Assembly (NCBI GenBank): GCA_937872925.1
Contig: CALMUT010000161.1
Coordinates: 1 to 61,793 of the forward strand
Origin: an uncultured Myxococcales bacterium
GTDB lineage: Bacteria; Myxococcota_A; Polyangia; Polyangiales; Polyangiaceae
DNA: 61,793 bases
Direction of reading: 5' to 3'
Program-made: the position numbers and the translations under genes
Notes under the pieces: generated by a model
What the model saw: the letters and a program-made list of their open reading frames with translations, nothing else
Databases searched by the model: none
Told to the model about the DNA's origin: nothing
Shown here: positions 59,608-61,793 of the stretch, piece by piece
Numbering within the stretch: the stretch's first letter is position 1
Layout of the letters: each line of letters begins with the position of its first letter

Positions 59608-60801
59608 ATGGGTCGCAAAGTGTTTGTCGTGGGTGTGGGCATGACCAAGTTCGAGAAGCCGGGCGCGCGTGACTGGGACTACCCGCAGATGGTCAAAGAG
59701 GCGGGCGAAGCCGCCCTCAAAGACGCGGGCATCGCTTACTCGGAGATCCAGCAGGCCGTCGCCGGCTACTGCTACGGCGAGAGCACGAGCGGGGAGCGCG
59801 CCATCTACGAGTTGGGTCTCACCGGCATTCCCATCTACAACGTGAACAACAACTGCTCCACGGGTTCGACGGCGCTGTTTTTAGCCAAGCAGTTGGTCGA
59901 AGGCGGACTGACCGAAGCCGCCCTCGCGGTGGGTTTCGAGAAGATGGAAAAGGGATCTTTGGGTGCCAAGTACATGGACCGCACGAACCCCCTCGACAAA
60001 CACATGATGACGATGATGGAGCTGCGAGAGTTCGCGCCGGCGCCCCCCGCGCCGCAGATTTTCGGCAATGCGGGTCGCGAACACATGGAGAAGTACGGCT
60101 CCACCAAGGAGCAGTTCGCCAAGGTGAGTCTAAAGAACCACAAACATTCGGTGAACAATCCGTATTCTCAGTTCCGAGACGAATACTCCCTGGACGACAT
60201 CTTGAACTCGAAGATGGTCTACGAGCCGCTGACCAAGCTGCAGTGCTGTCCGACTTCCGAAGGCGCAGGCGCGGCGGTAGTCGTGAGCGAAGATTTCGTG
60301 AAAAAGCACGGCCTAGAGAAGCAAGCCGTGGAGATCGCCGGCATGGCCATGGCGACGGACTTCCAGAGCACCTTCGACGAAAAGAGCTGCATCAAGCTGG
60401 TCGGCTTCGACATGACGCAAAAAGCGGCGCGGCAAGCCTATGAGCAGAGCGGCCTCGGCCCCGAAGACATGCAGGTCGTTGAGCTACACGACTGCTTCAG
60501 CACGAATGAGCTCCTGACCTACGAGGCCCTCGGGCTTGCGGAGGCGGGCAAAGGCGGCGACTTGATCGACTCTGGCGCCGTCACCTACGGCGGCAGGTGG
60601 GTGGTGAATCCGTCTGGCGGGCTCATCTCCAAGGGGCACCCCCTCGGTGCCACCGGGCTCGCGCAGTGTGCGGAGCTGTGCTGGCAGCTGCGAGGCCTCT
60701 CGGAAAAGCGCCAGGTGCCGGATGTAAAAGCCGCTCTACAGCACAACCTGGGCCTCGGCGGCGCGGCCGTGGTGACGGTATACCGTCGGGCGCAAGCGTA
60801 A
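59608..60801 (+). CDS. Thiolase family protein, SCP-x-like
   Basis: A 397-residue thiolase-fold enzyme of lipid metabolism. The nucleophilic Cys is in [17 protein letters not shown], followed by [20 protein letters not shown] and the C-terminal [16 protein letters not shown] with the catalytic His. NNNCSTGS and HDCFS identify the SCP2/sterol-carrier-type thiolases, which lack the second Cys of classic thiolases. It could do acyl-CoA cleavage or condensation of sterol or branched acyl chains. AAAGGAGG at 59591-59598 is an unusually strong Shine-Dalgarno for this window and fixes ATG 59608. Confidence 0.92.
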   Translation: MGRKVFVVGVGMTKFEKPGARDWDYPQMVKEAGEAALKDAGIAYSEIQQAVAGYCYGESTSGERAIYELGLTGIPIYNVNNNCSTGSTALFLAKQLVEGGLTEAALAVGFEKMEKGSLGAKYMDRTNPLDKHMMTMMELREFAPAPPAPQIFGNAGREHMEKYGSTKEQFAKVSLKNHKHSVNNPYSQFRDEYSLDDILNSKMVYEPLTKLQCCPTSEGAGAAVVVSEDFVKKHGLEKQAVEIAGMAMATDFQSTFDEKSCIKLVGFDMTQKAARQAYEQSGLGPEDMQVVELHDCFSTNELLTYEALGLAEAGKGGDLIDSGAVTYGGRWVVNPSGGLISKGHPLGATGLAQCAELCWQLRGLSEKRQVPDVKAALQHNLGLGGAAVVTVYRRAQA

Positions 60802-60843
60802 GCTTTCGCTGCGAAGTGCGTTCTGCTCGAAGGAGTTCCAGCA

Positions 60844-61380
60844 ATGATGCGAAAAATCACGTACGTGGGCGTGGCCTTGGTGTGTCTTGGCTGCTCCAAG
60901 CGCGCAGAGGACGAGAGCGTGAAGTCGGCAAGCACGCCCGTCGCACCAGCCCAGGAGTCGGAACCCGGCGGCGTGGAGCAGCCCATGGCTCCCGGCGCAT
61001 CGCCGCCACCTGCGGCGGCGGCTCCAGAGTCACCTGCCGACGAAGAAGCGCCCGCCAGCACCAAGAAGAGCGCGGAGAAGTCGAAAAAAGACGGCTTGGC
61101 CGCGGAGCAAGGCGCGGAGTTCAGTAGCATCGCCCAGGCCGAAGCCGCCTTGAATGAAAAGAGCGCGCAACTAACCAAGTTGCTGGGTGGGGCAAAGGCT
61201 CAAGCCTTGGCCACCGGGGACAAACGCTGCGACGACGCCTGCCTCGCCTTCGCGTCCCTGAAACGCGCAGCAGATGCCATTTGCAGGCTAGCTGGCGATG
61301 GTGACGCACGGTGCACTCGGGCCAAGCGTATCGTCGACGACAACGAGACCAAGCTGAAAGCTTGTTCCTGCGAGGAATGA
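60844..61380 (+). CDS. Lipoprotein of unknown function
   Basis: A signal peptide ends in LVCLGCS, a lipobox. A Pro/Ala/Glu/Ser-rich linker covers residues 20-90. The C-terminal 80 residues are helical with Cys residues at CDDACLAF, ICRLAG, RCTRA and KACSCEE, probably two or three disulfides in a helical bundle. It starts 42 bases after the thiolase gene with GAAGGAG upstream of ATG 60844 and may share its transcript. No family is recognised. Confidence 0.78.
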   Translation: MMRKITYVGVALVCLGCSKRAEDESVKSASTPVAPAQESEPGGVEQPMAPGASPPPAAAAPESPADEEAPASTKKSAEKSKKDGLAAEQGAEFSSIAQAEAALNEKSAQLTKLLGGAKAQALATGDKRCDDACLAFASLKRAADAICRLAGDGDARCTRAKRIVDDNETKLKACSCEE

Positions 61381-61441
61381 AGGGGCGGGTGTAGATCCGC
61401 CGGGGACCCAAGCTGCGGGCGAGCCGCGGGGTTCCATGCAT

Positions 61442-61714
61442 ATGACGAAACGGACGTTCTTTCGACGACTGCATCTGGCGGCCTTTTCTATGGCGCTCGT
61501 GACCCTGGCGGGCGCGGCCAGCGCCGATGTCAAGCGAAGCCAGCGCACCAAAGATGGCGATTTTCACGAGTTTGGCGACGATTTGCTCAACAGCGACGTT
61601 GCCTTCCCGCGCGGGGGTTCCATCGTGGTGCGCCCGCCGCCCATGCGCTCGCTCCTGATCCGGCCGCGGGCGAACTTCGTCCCTGAGATGCTCAAGAGCA
61701 TCGAGAATATCTAG
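61442..61714 (+). CDS. Small exported protein, unknown
   Basis: A 90-residue protein with a signal peptide (FFRRLHLAAFSMALVTLAGA) cleaved near ASADVK, leaving about 65 residues. The mature part has FHEFGDDLLNSDVAFPRGGS and VVRPPPMRSLLIRPRANFV and ends KSIENI. No family is recognised. ATG 61442 or 61436 may start it. Bases 61715-61793 hold no complete gene; a GTG at 61770 could begin one that leaves the window, but there is too little to judge. Confidence 0.68.
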   Translation: MTKRTFFRRLHLAAFSMALVTLAGAASADVKRSQRTKDGDFHEFGDDLLNSDVAFPRGGSIVVRPPPMRSLLIRPRANFVPEMLKSIENI

Positions 61715-61793
61715 GGCGTGCGCCAGCGCGGGCTTTCTTCGGCCCCTTGCGTGAGACAAGATCCGCGGAGTGGATGCCACGAAGCTCGCACCG

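Overview
This is a GC-rich bacterial chromosome segment, most likely from a myxobacterium-like lineage (Myxococcota, perhaps Polyangiales). The clues are several lipoproteins with long Gly/Ala/Ser/Thr linkers behind the lipobox, a Hanks-type Ser/Thr kinase, a class III cyclase, many membrane proteins with zinc ribbons, and proteins with histone-H1-like Lys/Ala tails. No taxonomic marker gene is present, so this is an inference from style. The window is gene-dense: about 59 protein genes, no tRNA or rRNA gene, no CRISPR array, no insertion sequence or integrase. No gene-free stretch is longer than about 300 bases; the longest (28147-28443) holds an 80-bp tandem repeat and a promoter/operator.

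Layout. 1-4245: a frameshifted lipoprotein gene, a degenerate J-protein, RNase D, ApaG and a Ser/Thr kinase. 4242-9054 (minus): a FadL-type porin, a deoxyhypusine-synthase-like enzyme, a probable beta-barrel protein and a metallophosphoesterase lipoprotein; the last three are translationally coupled. 9244-10823: a lipoprotein coupled to a UbiA prenyltransferase. 19142-11041 (minus): a long, tightly packed series with an S46 peptidase, a second UbiA enzyme, a VOC protein, a GNAT-nitrilase fusion, a low-molecular-weight phosphatase, a fructosamine-kinase-family protein and two unknowns; the phosphatase-kinase pair looks like a protein deglycation module. 19307-23810: an SDR, a zinc-ribbon membrane protein with two copies of an AYGPPP repeat, a convergent radical SAM/SPASM enzyme and an adenylate cyclase with SRPBCC and zinc-ribbon domains.

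23879-36677: three TetR-controlled modules (TetR-unknown-SDR; TetR-fatty acid hydroxylase; TetR-radical SAM-membrane protein, followed by a methyltransferase), plus a spermidine-synthase-like membrane protein, GreB, an AsmA-like protein and a VOC protein with a histone-like tail. All three TetR genes have a TTGAC-type -35, a 17-bp spacer, a -10 overlapped by a repeat operator, and a start codon only 7-8 bases after the -10, so their mRNAs look leaderless. 36789-49512: a divergent DAHP synthase, a zinc-ribbon membrane protein, YggT, GpsA, a POT-like transporter, an FGGY kinase coupled to a rhomboid-TPR protein, an ArsR repressor with paired operators, pyrophosphatase and two lipoproteins. 49586-61714: a long-chain acyl-CoA synthetase, a methyltransferase with a histone-like head, a Cys-rich lipoprotein, a catalytically incomplete SDR divergent from a second operator-controlled fatty acid hydroxylase, a POT transporter with an inserted zinc ribbon, a cNMP-binding/TGS-like/uridine-kinase fusion, a thiolase and small exported proteins.

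Recurring themes are lipid and envelope metabolism (FadL, FadD-type ligase, thiolase, SDRs, two fatty acid hydroxylases, GpsA, two UbiA enzymes) and repair or detoxification enzymes. The most promising candidate for an undescribed system is the repeat protein at 20219-20653 with its radical SAM/SPASM neighbour; the radical SAM-membrane protein-methyltransferase group at 32388-36036 is second.
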